The notes beneath the pieces were generated by a model. That model searched no databases, was not told the DNA's origin, and worked only from the letters and a program-made list of their open reading frames with translations. A program made the position numbers and the translations under genes. Shown piece by piece: positions 9,854-18,860 of a DNA stretch of 64,000 bases; positions within the stretch are counted from its first letter, which is position 1, and each line of letters starts with the position of its first letter. The DNA is from Caballeronia udeis (GTDB taxonomy: Bacteria > Pseudomonadota > Gammaproteobacteria > Burkholderiales > Burkholderiaceae), in the NCBI RefSeq assembly GCF_001544555.2, contig NZ_FCOK02000007.1, positions 124,001 through 188,000 of the forward strand. Reading direction: 5' to 3'.

Positions 9854-11059
9854 TTAAATCGCGTTGTTTGCGTGCAGCCGCGCAATCTCATCAACGTCAT
9901 AGCCGAGCGATTGCAGGACTTCATCGGTGTGTTCACCAAGTTGCGGGCCAAGCCAGCGTGTCTCGCCGGGCGTCTCCGACAACTTTGGCGTAACGTTCGG
10001 CAGCGCGATCTCCCGGCCGTCCTGCCAGGGAAAATGCTGGATCATCTGCCGCGCGATGTATTGCGGATCGGTGAACATATCGGCGACGCTGTAAATGCGG
10101 CCTGCAGGCACATCCGCGACGTTCAGGACGGCGAGCGCTTCGTCTATAGAGCGGGTGCAAAGCCACACGCGGATTGCGTCGTCGATTTCCCGGGTGCGCG
10201 GCACGCGTCCGTCATTCGATGCCAGCGTGGGATCGTTAGCCAGGTCTTCACGGTCGATAGCGAGCATCAGCCGTTTGAAGATCGGATCGCTGTTGCCGCC
10301 AATCACGATGCTGCCGTCGCGGCACGGATACGTATTCGACGGCACAATGCCCGGCAGCGACGCCCCCGTGCGCTCTCGCACCATTCCGTACACGCCATAT
10401 TCGGGAACGACGCTTTCCATCATGTTGAAAACGGCTTCGTACAGTGCGACATCGACTATTTGTCCCTTGCCGCCATTCGCTTGCCGATGGTGCAGCGCCA
10501 TCAACGCGCCGATCACACCATGCAGTGCGGCAATGGAGTCGCCGATGGAAATGCCGATGCGCGGCGGCGGCAAGTCCGGATAACCGGTTATGTGACGCAA
10601 TCCGCCCATCGATTCGGCGATAGCGCCGAATCCCGGCCGGTCACGATACGGCCCGGTCTGCCCGTAGCCCGACAGACGCACCATCACAAGGCCGGGGTTC
10701 TCGGCGGATAGCACTTCATAGCCAAGCCCGAGTTTCTCGAGCAAGCCCGGCCGGAAATTCTCGACGACAATATCAGCCTGCTTCGCCAGCCGCCGTACGA
10801 TTTCCTTGCCTTCGGGAGACTTGAGATTAACCGTTACCGACTTTTTATTGCGTGCCTGGACGGCCCACCATAGCGATGTTCCGCCCACTTCCGGATAGAG
10901 CTTGCGCCATTTGCGCAGCGGATCGCCGCCGTTCGGATCTTCGATCTTGATCACGTCGGCGCCGAACTCGCCCATGAAGCGCGCGGCGAACGGCCCGGCG
11001 ATCAGCGTACCGAGTTCGAGCACCTTGACGCCGGCGAGCGGTCCCGTAGAAACGCTCAT
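9854..11059 (-). CDS. CaiB/BaiF family (class III) CoA-transferase
   Basis: A 401-residue family III CoA-transferase. The N-terminus PLAGVKVLELGTLIAGPFA and the segment FGADVIKIEDPNGGD are hallmarks. VVENFRPG and the region GQTGPYRDRPGFGAIAESMG follow; the latter contains the position of the catalytic aspartate of formyl-CoA transferase. The enzyme would exchange CoA between an acyl-CoA and a free carboxylic acid; the substrate cannot be told from sequence. The start has AAGGAG five bases upstream. Between it and the oxidoreductase gene lie 260 bases with no feature I recognise. Confidence 0.93.
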   Translation of the reverse strand: MSVSTGPLAGVKVLELGTLIAGPFAARFMGEFGADVIKIEDPNGGDPLRKWRKLYPEVGGTSLWWAVQARNKKSVTVNLKSPEGKEIVRRLAKQADIVVENFRPGLLEKLGLGYEVLSAENPGLVMVRLSGYGQTGPYRDRPGFGAIAESMGGLRHITGYPDLPPPRIGISIGDSIAALHGVIGALMALHHRQANGGKGQIVDVALYEAVFNMMESVVPEYGVYGMVRERTGASLPGIVPSNTYPCRDGSIVIGGNSDPIFKRLMLAIDREDLANDPTLASNDGRVPRTREIDDAIRVWLCTRSIDEALAVLNVADVPAGRIYSVADMFTDPQYIARQMIQHFPWQDGREIALPNVTPKLSETPGETRWLGPQLGEHTDEVLQSLGYDVDEIARLHANNAI

Positions 11060-11128
11060 GCTGTCTCCTTCGTTAGGGTTTTCACAGCGGCCTGAATTAG
11101 CTTGATGGGCTGAAACGCCGGACAGCCT

Positions 11129-11353
11129 TTACAGCGGAATATCGAGCGCCTTGAAGCGCGGCGAACCGTCTGCGAGCGTGCCGTTGAACAATTCCGCCGG
11201 ACGCACCCACAGGCCATGATCGTGCGGCCAGAGATGTTCATAGACGATCATCGACTCTTCGGTCTCTGAATGCCGCGCCACACCGATCACGCGATATAAA
11301 CCGCCCTTGTAATGCCGGTGCGTGGCGAGCGCCAATGCTTCTGCTTCGGTCAT
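11129..11353 (-). CDS. DUF1653 domain protein
   Basis: A 74-residue protein matching DUF1653: HRHYKGGLYRVIGVARHSETEES, then MIVYEHLWPHDHGLWVRP and the ending ADGSPRFKAL. This compact beta-rich domain has no established function. The ATG is preceded by AAGG at a good distance. It lies 30 bases downstream of recR and about 70 bases upstream of the CoA-transferase gene on the same strand, so it may be the tail of the dnaX-ybaB-recR transcript. Confidence 0.88.
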   Translation of the reverse strand: MTEAEALALATHRHYKGGLYRVIGVARHSETEESMIVYEHLWPHDHGLWVRPAELFNGTLADGSPRFKALDIPL

Positions 11354-11383
11354 GTCATTGCCTTGTTGCGGTGTAACTGATGA

Positions 11384-11980
11384 CTACACTGAGCGCCGGT
11401 CGAGCATTGCGCGCGCGATCGTGCCGGCATCGACGTATTCGAGTTCGCCGCCTACCGGCACGCCGCGCGCGAGGCGGGTGACCTTCAGGCCCTTCGACTT
11501 GAGCGTCTGCGCGAGGTAGTGCGCGGTCGCCTCGCCCTCGTTTGTGAAGTTCGTGGCGAGCACGATTTCCTTTACGAGCCCGTCGGTGGCGCGCTGGATC
11601 AGGCGATCGAAATGGATCTCTTTCGGTCCGATACCGTCTAGCGGACTCAACCGTCCCATCAGCACGAAATACAGTCCGCGATACGTCAAGGTCTGTTCGA
11701 GCATGATCTGGTCGGCAGGCGTTTCGACCACGCAGAGCAGTTCAGGATCGCGTTCAGAGTCGCTGCAGACTTCACAGATCGCCGCCTCGGTGAACGTGTT
11801 GCACTTCTCGCAGTGTTGCAGATGCTCGGTCGCAAACATCAGGGAGCGGCCGAGCTTTTCGGCGCCAGGCCGGTCATGCTGCATCAGGTGATAGGCCATG
11901 CGCTGCGCCGACTTGGGACCCACGCCCGGCAGCGCGCGCAGCGCTTCGACGAGCGCCGACAAGGCGGAAGGTTGTTTCAT
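11384..11980 (-). CDS. recR: Recombination mediator protein RecR
   Basis: A 198-residue RecFOR-pathway protein. It shows the N-terminal helix-hairpin-helix [20 protein letters not shown], a four-cysteine zinc finger ([16 protein letters not shown], about 57-72), a Toprim domain starting [14 protein letters not shown] with PLDGIGP, and the C-terminal [17 protein letters not shown]. It helps load RecA at gaps. Third gene of dnaX-ybaB-recR, 36 bases after ybaB. Confidence 0.97.
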   Translation of the reverse strand: MKQPSALSALVEALRALPGVGPKSAQRMAYHLMQHDRPGAEKLGRSLMFATEHLQHCEKCNTFTEAAICEVCSDSERDPELLCVVETPADQIMLEQTLTYRGLYFVLMGRLSPLDGIGPKEIHFDRLIQRATDGLVKEIVLATNFTNEGEATAHYLAQTLKSKGLKVTRLARGVPVGGELEYVDAGTIARAMLDRRSV

Positions 11981-12016
11981 GCGCTTGGGGACCCTATGCT
12001 CTGAGGGTTGAGGTGT

Positions 12017-12343
12017 TTAGAACGGCAGCTTGAAACCCGGCGGCATAGGCATGCCGGCCGTCATGCCGCTCATCTTTTCTTGCGTGGTGGCTTCGGCTTT
12101 GCGCACGGCGTCGTTGAACGCAGCGGCGACGAGGTCTTCCAGCATGTCCTTGTCGTCGGCAAGCAGGCTCGGGTCGATCGACACGCGGCGGACATCGTTC
12201 TTGCACGTCATGGTCACCTTCACGAGACCGGCGCCGGATTGTCCTTCCACTTCGACCAGGGCGAGTTCGTCCTGCATCTTCTTCATGTTGTCCTGCATCT
12301 GCTGAGCTTGCTTCATCAAGCCGGCTAGTTGGTTCTTCATCAT
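12017..12343 (-). CDS. YbaB/EbfC family nucleoid-associated protein
   Basis: A 108-residue DNA-binding protein that forms a tweezer-like dimer in characterised homologues. Visible family segments are [22 protein letters not shown] at the N-terminus and [17 protein letters not shown], followed by a short Met/Gly/Pro-rich tail. The ATG is preceded by AAGGAG with a 7-base spacer. It lies between dnaX and recR on the same strand, the standard arrangement. Confidence 0.95.
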   Translation of the reverse strand: MMKNQLAGLMKQAQQMQDNMKKMQDELALVEVEGQSGAGLVKVTMTCKNDVRRVSIDPSLLADDKDMLEDLVAAAFNDAVRKAEATTQEKMSGMTAGMPMPPGFKLPF

Positions 12344-12545
12344 GGTCGGGCTCCTTGCTGGAAACGGGGTAAAGAGAATGAATGCGTGCCGCGCGGTTCG
12401 GAATCAGCTCGGGGCCGCGCTGGCTGTGAAGGGGTGATGGTTGTGCCTTGCGTGCTTTAGGTACTTTACAGCGGTGTTTCGGTGTTCGTTCGAGCCGTCG
12501 GATTGAGGAGGGTTCCTCGCCTTCTTCCTCGCCTTCGTGCAAATC

Positions 12546-15371
12546 TCAGTTCGTCGATGCCGCGTTCTGGCCGCCGCCCTGCGCGTTACCCGATGCGATC
12601 GGCTTGATCGAACCCTGCACGATACTCGCGCCAAAATCGCGGATCAGCGACTGCACGAACGGGTTCTGCGTAATCTCCTGCTCCGCCTCCTGCTGGCGCT
12701 GCGCGCGAGCGGCGGTATCGACTGCAGCGGCCGTGCGGCGCGCCGGGCCAACACTCACGTTCACGTCGATCGGCCGGCCGAGCTTATCGGTTAACGCGGC
12801 CTTCAGCTTCGCGACCTGTGCGCTTTCGGCGTATTGCGGGACCGGCACCGCAAGGGTGATGGATGTGTCGTCGCACGCGGTCAGTTCGCTGTTGAACGCC
12901 AGTTGGTAAGCGATCCCCTTCAGCGGTAAATCCACGGCCAGCGTTGGCCAGTCACCGCTCACGCCAATGGCGTCGAGCGGAACGGCGGGCGGCAGCGGGC
13001 GTGCATCGACTTTGGGCGCTGGCTTGGCAGCAGATGCATCGTTAAAACGCAGGTCGTCGGGACCGCTGTCGAACGCGGGCATAAAACCGTCGTCAGGCGG
13101 CATGAAATAACCATCGTCCGACGACACCGGTTGATAGTCGTCCAGCGGCATTTCTTCCCACGGAGGGGTTGCGCCGCTGATGCTCTTGCCCGGGCCGGCG
13201 CCGCTCTGGGATCCCGCATTTGCGTTAGTGCCGTTCGCATCCTGCCGCGCTCCGCTGAGCCGCGAGTCGCCTGCTGCGGGCGCGACGCTTCTATCGGGCG
13301 AAGCAGCGGGTCTGCGTGGCACCGGAACCTGTACGGTGGGTGCCGCCTTCGGGGCGACGGGTTTGCGCACGGGTTCTGGGGCACGTGCCACGCGATCCGA
13401 CGATACCCGCATGCCTGCACTGCGCAACACATCGAGCGCAGCGCTAGCACCGCCCGCTCCACGAGGCGAGGTCATTTTTTCAGCTGACTGCGTGGTCTGG
13501 TTTTCTGCCCGGTTTTCCGCCCTACCGGCAGCCGCGCGATCGACAAGTTCTTGGGCTGCAGCAGCAAGCGATGCCGGGTTGGAATCGGCTTCGAACTCAG
13601 GCGCAGCCGATACCTCATCCGGAGATGCACCGGTGCGGTCCCCTGACGAAGGCGTGGCGGGGGAGAGCAGCGGATCTGAAGGATCGACAGGTGGCGCGAT
13701 GACTTCGGGCGCGCCTGGCCCAGCAGAAATGGCCGTCGAAGCGCTTTGTGCATCCGCCGCGCCAGCTTCCGCACCCTCCGGCTTGCCGCTCGGCGTTTCA
13801 ACCTTCCCTTCGGCTGTATCTTTTGGGGCGTTGTCACCGGCCAGGGAGACGGCAGGGGTATCGATAACCGCAGCCGTTTGATCGGGCTCCGCCATCACGC
13901 GAGTCTTCGCAGCCGGCTTCGGCTCAACAGCAACGCTTTGCACCGCGCTGTCAGCACCGCTCGCGGCGTGACCCTCATGCGAGGCCACGGCCGATACCGC
14001 CGCCGACGCAGAATCGCTACCATTCGCAGCCGCGCTGCGCTCGGACACGGCACCTTGCGACTGTGGCGCTTTTGCGCGATCCGAACCCGGTGCGGTGACT
14101 TGCGTCGAAGCGGCATCGGCTGCGCGATTCGCCACTGGCTTCGCGGTTCCCGCGGCCGCGATATCCGACCCGCCCGACCCGCCGGCCGCGACACCGCTCG
14201 GCGCCGATTCGCGCGTGCCGGTACTCGACGCGCCCATCACCGCCGCTCTTACCCGAGCGCTGCCCCCGCCTCCTCCGCCCGGTCCACCGGCGGGTTCGAA
14301 CGCAAGCATGCGCAACAAGGTCATGGTGAAACCGGCGTATTCATCGGGCGCAAGGCCCATCTCGCCGCGCCCGATCGTCGCGATCTGATAGAACAGTTGC
14401 ACGTGCTCGGCGCTGAGCAAGTCGGCGAAACGGCGGATATCGGTTGCCTCCGGCCATTCGTCCAGCACCGAAGCCGGTGCAAATTGCGCCCACGCGATCC
14501 GGTGCAACAAGCCGGCCAAATCCTGCAGCGCCGTGGAAAACGACAAACTGCGCAACGCCATCTCGTCCGCGATACCAAGCACACCCTGCCCGTCGCCGGC
14601 CGCGAGGGTATCCAGCAAACGGATCAGATAACTTTGGTCGAGCGCGCCGAGCATGCCGCGCACGGCTTCCTCAGTCACCTGGTTCGCCGAATACGCGATG
14701 GCCTGGTCGGTGAGCGAGAGCGCGTCGCGCATGCTGCCGTCAGCGGCACGCGACAACAGCCGCAACGCCTGCTGCTCGAAAGGAATCTGCTCTTCACCAA
14801 GCACATGTTCCAGATGCCCGACGATCTGCCCTGCCGGCATCTGCTTCAAATTGAACTGCAGGCAGCGCGACAGCACGGTGACCGGAATCTTCTGGGGATC
14901 GGTGGTAGCCAGTATGAACTTGACGTGTGCAGGCGGCTCTTCCAGCGTCTTCAACATGGCGTTGAACGCGTGGTTCGTGAGCATGTGCACTTCGTCGATC
15001 ATGTAGACCTTGAAACGCGCGTCGACCGGGGCATACACCGCGCGTTCCAGCAGCGCGGCCATTTCGTCCACGCCACGGTTACTGGCCGCGTCCATCTCCA
15101 CATAATCGACAAACCGTCCCTCGTCGATCTCCTTGCACGCCCGGCATACGCCGCAAGGCGTGGATGTCACGCCTGTCTCGCAGTTGAGCGCCTTGGCGAA
15201 GATCCGCGACAGCGTTGTCTTGCCGACACCGCGCGTGCCGGTGAACAAATACGCATGGTGCAGACGGCCGCCGTCGAGCGCGTGCGTGAGCGCGCGTACC
15301 ACGTGCTCCTGGCCAACGAGCGAAGCGAAAGATTTGGGCCGCCACTTGCGTGCGAGAACTTGATAGGTCAT
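12546..15371 (-). CDS. dnaX: DNA polymerase III subunit tau/gamma
   Basis: A 941-residue clamp-loader ATPase. The AAA+ core (1-370) shows MTYQVLARKWRPKSFASLVG, Walker A GTRGVGKTTLSRIFAKAL, a zinc module with CETGVTSTPCGVCRAC, the Walker B region MIDEVHMLT and the sensor LSRCLQF. Residues 370-770 form a very long Ala/Ser/Pro/Gly-rich linker. The C-terminal domain (about 780-941) corresponds to the polymerase-binding part of tau. An A6 tract at 13475-13480 could permit slippage to a shorter gamma-like product ending at residue 632; this is unproven. No Shine-Dalgarno precedes the ATG, and a -10-like TACAAT sits six bases upstream. Confidence 0.96.
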   Translation of the reverse strand: MTYQVLARKWRPKSFASLVGQEHVVRALTHALDGGRLHHAYLFTGTRGVGKTTLSRIFAKALNCETGVTSTPCGVCRACKEIDEGRFVDYVEMDAASNRGVDEMAALLERAVYAPVDARFKVYMIDEVHMLTNHAFNAMLKTLEEPPAHVKFILATTDPQKIPVTVLSRCLQFNLKQMPAGQIVGHLEHVLGEEQIPFEQQALRLLSRAADGSMRDALSLTDQAIAYSANQVTEEAVRGMLGALDQSYLIRLLDTLAAGDGQGVLGIADEMALRSLSFSTALQDLAGLLHRIAWAQFAPASVLDEWPEATDIRRFADLLSAEHVQLFYQIATIGRGEMGLAPDEYAGFTMTLLRMLAFEPAGGPGGGGGGSARVRAAVMGASSTGTRESAPSGVAAGGSGGSDIAAAGTAKPVANRAADAASTQVTAPGSDRAKAPQSQGAVSERSAAANGSDSASAAVSAVASHEGHAASGADSAVQSVAVEPKPAAKTRVMAEPDQTAAVIDTPAVSLAGDNAPKDTAEGKVETPSGKPEGAEAGAADAQSASTAISAGPGAPEVIAPPVDPSDPLLSPATPSSGDRTGASPDEVSAAPEFEADSNPASLAAAAQELVDRAAAGRAENRAENQTTQSAEKMTSPRGAGGASAALDVLRSAGMRVSSDRVARAPEPVRKPVAPKAAPTVQVPVPRRPAASPDRSVAPAAGDSRLSGARQDANGTNANAGSQSGAGPGKSISGATPPWEEMPLDDYQPVSSDDGYFMPPDDGFMPAFDSGPDDLRFNDASAAKPAPKVDARPLPPAVPLDAIGVSGDWPTLAVDLPLKGIAYQLAFNSELTACDDTSITLAVPVPQYAESAQVAKLKAALTDKLGRPIDVNVSVGPARRTAAAVDTAARAQRQQEAEQEITQNPFVQSLIRDFGASIVQGSIKPIASGNAQGGGQNAASTN

Positions 15372-15377
15372 GCCGAA

Positions 15378-15383
15378 ATTGTA
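15378..15383 (-). promoter_or_regulatory. Candidate -10 element placing the dnaX start at its ATG
   Basis: TACAAT on the minus strand, with exactly six bases between it and the dnaX ATG. A TTTTGC hexamer lies 16 bases upstream as a weak -35. If used, transcription would begin at or next to the initiation codon, giving a leaderless mRNA, which would explain the missing Shine-Dalgarno. Confidence 0.35.
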
Positions 15384-15697
15384 TCAGCAACGTCAAGAGG
15401 CAAAAGCGTTTCCCCCGCCGCGCACGCCGATGGAAGCGGCGCGCCGGAACCTGCCCCGCGCACAGGCAAGATGGGTTCTCCAGGAGCGAAAAACGCGGGA
15501 GGTGCGCGCATGAAACACGCGAACGTTAACAGGACTCCATGAGAACGCCATGAACCCGGAAAACACAAGAGGTTGGAAACGAGGGACAAAACGATGGCGC
15601 GCTTGCAATGCGGCCTGGGGAAACTACGGGGGTATGACGAAAGGCTGGAAACAACCGGACAAACACAAAGAAGAAAATACTAGAAAGAAAAAGCGAA
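15384..15697. other. Intergenic DNA between SRP RNA and dnaX
   Basis: About 310 bases without a credible gene. The part next to the SRP RNA 3' end is A-rich on the plus strand (T-rich on the transcribed strand) and probably ends the RNA. I see nothing else of note. Confidence 0.5.
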
Positions 15698-15797
15698 GGT
15701 GACGAGCCCGACCCTCGGCACTGGTAGAAAACGGCTGTGGCTGCTTCGTTCCCGACCTGACCAGGTTGACCGCGCCACCATGCGAGGAGGCCCGTCA
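15698..15797 (-). ncRNA. ffs: 4.5S RNA, small bacterial signal recognition particle RNA
   Basis: The minus strand carries the universally conserved SRP domain IV: CCTGGTCAGG, then TCGGGAACGAAGCAGCC, which forms the asymmetric and symmetric loops and the GGAA-type tetraloop bound by Ffh. The two ends pair with each other (TGACGGGCC with GGCTCGTCA), closing the long hairpin. Length is about 100 nt, normal for a 4.5S-type RNA. The boundaries are set by this terminal helix and could be off by a few bases. A TATGAT -10 lies correctly upstream and a T-rich stretch follows. It sits upstream of dnaX on the same strand. Confidence 0.95.
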
Positions 15798-15803
15798 CAG
15801 ACA

Positions 15804-15809
15804 ATCATA
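15804..15809 (-). promoter_or_regulatory. -10 element of the SRP RNA gene
   Basis: TATGAT on the minus strand, six bases before the predicted 5' end of the 4.5S RNA at 15797. No consensus -35 hexamer is visible at 16-18 bases. Confidence 0.6.
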
Positions 15810-16185
15810 TCAGAGAAGGATCGCCACGCCCACTACCCAAGCTGAGCGCTATTGCAATTCAGGCACGCAATCGCAATATTCATGGCGTGGACCGGCAGCG
15901 TTTGCGCATGCCCGCTATATGAATACGCCGCAATGTCGCACGCTGGAGGTTCGTCCAGACGGGGCCTATCGGTACCCGGCAACAGATAGCAAAGTAAGCT
16001 AAGATGACAATTTGAAGCACCGGTTAAATACCGTGTGAAGGGCAGAACGCGGCTTTTCCGGCAACGGTACGCGCCCATCCAAGCGAGCGGCTCTACACCC
16101 CGCAGCGCGGCGAACTATTTCCTGTTTTGGTGTATCGTGGCGAGCATTCAAACGCGGGCCTCGAATTCATAGAGGTATTCACATA
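15810..16185. other. Intergenic DNA between SRP RNA and trxA
   Basis: About 375 bases separating two divergent transcripts. It should hold the trxA promoter, but I cannot point to one with confidence. No coding sequence with family resemblance was seen. Confidence 0.5.
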
Positions 16186-16512
16186 ATGAGCGAATCGATC
16201 AAACATATCAGCGACGCATCCTTTGACCAGGACGTCACGAAATCGGATAAACCCGTCCTGCTCGATTTCTGGGCGGAATGGTGCGGTCCCTGCAAGATGA
16301 TTGCTCCGATCCTCGACGAAGTGGCCAAGGACTACGGCGACCGCCTGCAGATCGCGAAGATCAATGTGGACGAGCATCAATCGACACCGGTCAAGTTCGG
16401 CGTGCGCGGTATCCCCACACTGATCCTGTTCAAGAATGGTGCAGTCGCCGCGCAGAAGGTCGGCGCATTGTCCAAGTCGCAACTGACCGCGTTCCTGGAC
16501 AGCAACCTGTGA
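16186..16512 (+). CDS. trxA: Thioredoxin 1
   Basis: A 108-residue thioredoxin with the active site [10 protein letters not shown] (C33 and C36), the cis-proline region [13 protein letters not shown] and the full thioredoxin fold length. It reduces protein disulfides in the cytoplasm with electrons from thioredoxin reductase. The leader contains AGAGG about ten bases before the ATG. It lies upstream of rho on the same strand, a frequent arrangement in proteobacteria, but 426 bases separate them. Confidence 0.97.
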   Translation: MSESIKHISDASFDQDVTKSDKPVLLDFWAEWCGPCKMIAPILDEVAKDYGDRLQIAKINVDEHQSTPVKFGVRGIPTLILFKNGAVAAQKVGALSKSQLTAFLDSNL

Positions 16513-16542
16513 TTTGAAGTTGTAGCGTGAGGCTGTTGCTGA

Positions 16543-16573
16543 AGCCGGAAAACCCGCAACGGTATTTCCGGCT
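16543..16573 (+). repeat. Perfect hairpin downstream of trxA
   Basis: Nine-base arms AGCCGGAAA and TTTCCGGCT with a 13-base loop, 30 bases after the trxA stop. It lacks a T-run, so it is either an mRNA-stabilising 3' stem or a weak terminator. Confidence 0.5.
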
Positions 16574-16743
16574 CATGGAACAGTTGCCTTTCAGCGGCAC
16601 GACCGGTGTCCGAGTTTGACCCGGTCGTATACAGGCGTCATCGGATCGCACGGAAGCGCCGCATGGAATCGCACCAGGCAATACAAGTAAAGTTGGCAAA
16701 AGCAATTAGCAGCATGTGAAGCAGCACGTGAGATTCCGGTAAA

Positions 16744-16763
16744 ATGTTGTGAGACCACAACAT
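16744..16763. repeat. 8-bp perfect inverted repeat upstream of rho
   Basis: ATGTTGTG-agac-CACAACAT. It overlaps a TAAAAT at 16740-16745 that could be a minor -10. It may be an operator; no regulator is suggested by the sequence. Confidence 0.5.
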
Positions 16764-16815
16764 GAACGAACGACACTGCCGCCACGGCCACCCGAGGCCC
16801 TGTCGGCATGTGCTA

Positions 16816-16824
16816 TGCTAGAAT
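16816..16824 (+). promoter_or_regulatory. Extended -10 promoter for rho
   Basis: TG-c-TAGAAT, a TGN-extended -10 with no good -35, which is typical of extended -10 promoters. It lies about 115 bases before the rho ATG. Confidence 0.45.
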
Positions 16825-16938
16825 CCTAAGAGTTCAAGACGTTTCGTAAGACGGCAAGACGTTTAGGTCCTTGAGCGTTCAGCTCACTTCTCCTCCCAAA
16901 TTCTCTGTTGTACCTCTTCTCCCTGGCGGGAAATCCGT

Positions 16939-18204
16939 ATGCATTTATCCGAGCTCAAGTCTCAGCACGTCTCCGCATTGATCGAAATGGCCAATGGCCT
17001 GGAGATCGAAAACGCCAATCGACTGCGCAAGCAGGAATTGATGTTCGCGATTCTTAAAAAACGCGCCAAGACCGGCGACACGATTTTCGGCGACGGCACG
17101 CTCGAAGTATTACCGGACGGCTTCGGCTTCCTCCGGTCTCCCGAGACCTCGTATCTCGCCAGCACAGACGACATCTACATCAGTCCGTCGCAGATTCGCC
17201 GCTTCAATCTGCATACCGGCGACACCATTGAAGGCGAAGTGCGTACGCCAAAAGACGGCGAGCGTTACTTTGCTCTCGTCAAGGTGGACAAGGTCAACGG
17301 CCAGGCGCCGGAAGCCTCGAAGCACAAGATCATGTTCGAGAACCTGACGCCTCTGCATCCGAACAAGCCGATGCCGCTCGAGCGCGAAATGCGCGGAGAA
17401 GAGAACGTGACGGGCCGGATCATCGACATGATCTCGCCTATCGGCAAGGGTCAGCGCGGGTTGCTGGTGGCATCGCCGAAATCAGGCAAGACCGTGATGC
17501 TGCAGCACATCGCGCATGCCATCAAATCGAACCACCCCGACATCGTGCTGTTCGTGCTGCTGATCGACGAACGGCCGGAAGAAGTGACGGAAATGCAGCG
17601 CTCGGTGGTCGGCGAAGTGATCGCCTCCACCTTCGACGAACCCGCCGCGCGCCACGTGCAAGTCGCCGAAATGGTGATCGAAAAGGCCAAGCGTCTGGTC
17701 GAAATGAAGCACGACGTCGTGATTCTGCTGGACTCCATCACGCGTCTGGCACGCGCCTACAACACGGTTGTGCCGGCCTCGGGCAAGGTGCTCACCGGCG
17801 GTGTGGATGCAAACGCGCTGCAACGACCGAAGCGCTTCTTCGGCGCGGCTCGTAACATTGAGGAAGGCGGATCGCTGACCATCATTGGCACCGCGCTGAT
17901 CGAAACCGGCAGCCGGATGGACGACGTGATCTACGAAGAGTTCAAGGGCACCGGCAACATGGAAGTGCACCTGGAACGCCGCCTTGCAGAAAAGCGCGTG
18001 TATCCGTCGATCAACCTGAACAAGTCCGGCACGCGTCGCGAAGAATTGCTCATCAAGCCTGACCTGCTGCAAAAAGTCTGGGTACTGCGCAAGTTCATTC
18101 ACGACATGGACGAAGTCGAGTCCATGGAATTCCTGCTCGACAAGATTCGCCAGACCAAGAACAACGCTGAATTCTTCGACCTGATGCGCCGCGGCGGTAG
18201 CTGA
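16939..18204 (+). CDS. rho: Transcription termination factor Rho
   Basis: A 421-residue hexameric RNA helicase. The N-terminal domain starts [19 protein letters not shown]. The primary RNA-binding cold-shock-like domain contains [18 protein letters not shown]. The ATPase core shows Walker [17 protein letters not shown], the [14 protein letters not shown] segment, Walker [18 protein letters not shown] and the R-loop region [20 protein letters not shown]. It has the compact E. coli-like form, without the long N-terminal insertion of actinobacterial Rho. It is followed by a strong intrinsic terminator. Confidence 0.98.
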   Translation: MHLSELKSQHVSALIEMANGLEIENANRLRKQELMFAILKKRAKTGDTIFGDGTLEVLPDGFGFLRSPETSYLASTDDIYISPSQIRRFNLHTGDTIEGEVRTPKDGERYFALVKVDKVNGQAPEASKHKIMFENLTPLHPNKPMPLEREMRGEENVTGRIIDMISPIGKGQRGLLVASPKSGKTVMLQHIAHAIKSNHPDIVLFVLLIDERPEEVTEMQRSVVGEVIASTFDEPAARHVQVAEMVIEKAKRLVEMKHDVVILLDSITRLARAYNTVVPASGKVLTGGVDANALQRPKRFFGAARNIEEGGSLTIIGTALIETGSRMDDVIYEEFKGTGNMEVHLERRLAEKRVYPSINLNKSGTRREELLIKPDLLQKVWVLRKFIHDMDEVESMEFLLDKIRQTKNNAEFFDLMRRGGS

Positions 18205-18242
18205 TCCAACATAGTTAATCCAACGCGCTGGTTCGAAACATG

Positions 18243-18274
18243 AAAGCCGCCCGCCTTTGCGGGCGGCTTTTTTT
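18243..18274 (+). terminator. Intrinsic terminator of rho
   Basis: Twelve-base stem AAAGCCGCCCGC / GCGGGCGGCTTT with a CTTT loop and a following T-run, 38 bases after the rho stop. Confidence 0.95.
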
Positions 18275-18303
18275 CGTCTGCCGAAACGACCAGCGTGATT
18301 GGT

Positions 18304-18337
18304 AACGTGTACGTTCACGTTCATGTTGATTTATAAT
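18304..18337 (+). promoter_or_regulatory. Candidate promoter and operator of the merR-MFS pair
   Basis: TATAAT at 18332-18337 is a consensus -10. A 6-bp inverted repeat AACGTG-tacgtt-CACGTT (18304-18321) covers the expected -35 region. MerR proteins bind such repeats in the promoter spacer or close to it, so this may be the site of the regulator encoded just downstream. Assignment is inferred from position. Confidence 0.45.
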
Positions 18338-18380
18338 TTCGGGACATCATCATCCGCCGATAAAACCATTGGCCAGCGCC

Positions 18381-18860
18381 ATGTCCAGCGAACTGCTCAC
18401 CGTACGCGACGCCGCAGAACGACTCGGCGTCACCCCCCGCACGCTGAAATACTACGAAGAACGCGGTCTTGTTATGCCAAGCCGGAGCGAGGGGCGGTAT
18501 CGGCTCTATGACGAAAACGATCTGGAGCGCTTCGGGCGGATCTTGCGGCTGCGATCACTGGGATTTTCGCTGCACGGCGTTATCGAAATGCTCAAGCGGC
18601 CGCTCGAGAAAACCGCCGCGGGCCAGAACCGCTACTCGCCGGAATCGCTGGCGGACATCCGCCAAGGCCTGCAGCAGCAGCTTGACGCCATTGATACTCG
18701 CATTGAGTCCGTGCGCCGCGAGCTGAAAGAAGCGCAAGCCGTGCGCGCCGAACTGCGTCTCGACCTGGACTACGTGGAAGCGCGGCTCGCCGGTCAGCCT
18801 GCCGACGCGCTGCTCGAACAAAGATCCAAAGCAAGCGCCAAGGCCGGGAGCAAGAAGTAA
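18381..18860 (+). CDS. MerR family transcriptional regulator
   Basis: A 159-residue regulator. The N-terminal winged helix-turn-helix reads LLTVRDAAERLGVTPRTLKYYEERGL and YRLYDENDLERFGRILRLRSLGFSL. A long coiled coil (about 95-140, LQQQLDAIDTRIESVRRELKEAQAV when read through) mediates dimerisation. No cysteine cluster for metal binding is visible in the C-terminus, so a small-molecule or drug effector is more likely. A TTG start at 18369 is possible; the ATG at 18381 is preferred, though neither has a strong Shine-Dalgarno. The stop overlaps the start of the MFS gene (TAATG). Confidence 0.9.
   Translation: MSSELLTVRDAAERLGVTPRTLKYYEERGLVMPSRSEGRYRLYDENDLERFGRILRLRSLGFSLHGVIEMLKRPLEKTAAGQNRYSPESLADIRQGLQQQLDAIDTRIESVRRELKEAQAVRAELRLDLDYVEARLAGQPADALLEQRSKASAKAGSKK

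Larger units (their letters stand above)
16513..16938. other. Intergenic region between trxA and rho
   Basis: This 426-base stretch holds a long hairpin after trxA (16543-16573), a perfect 8-bp inverted repeat (16744-16763) and a probable rho promoter (16816-16824). The rho transcript would then have a leader of roughly 110 bases. In E. coli rho is autoregulated in its leader, so this length may matter. I see no coding sequence. Confidence 0.6.

Noticed and set aside
13746..15542. 598-codon open frame antisense to dnaX
   Set aside because: Same reason; it covers the AAA+ core and linker of dnaX and has no start signals or known domains.
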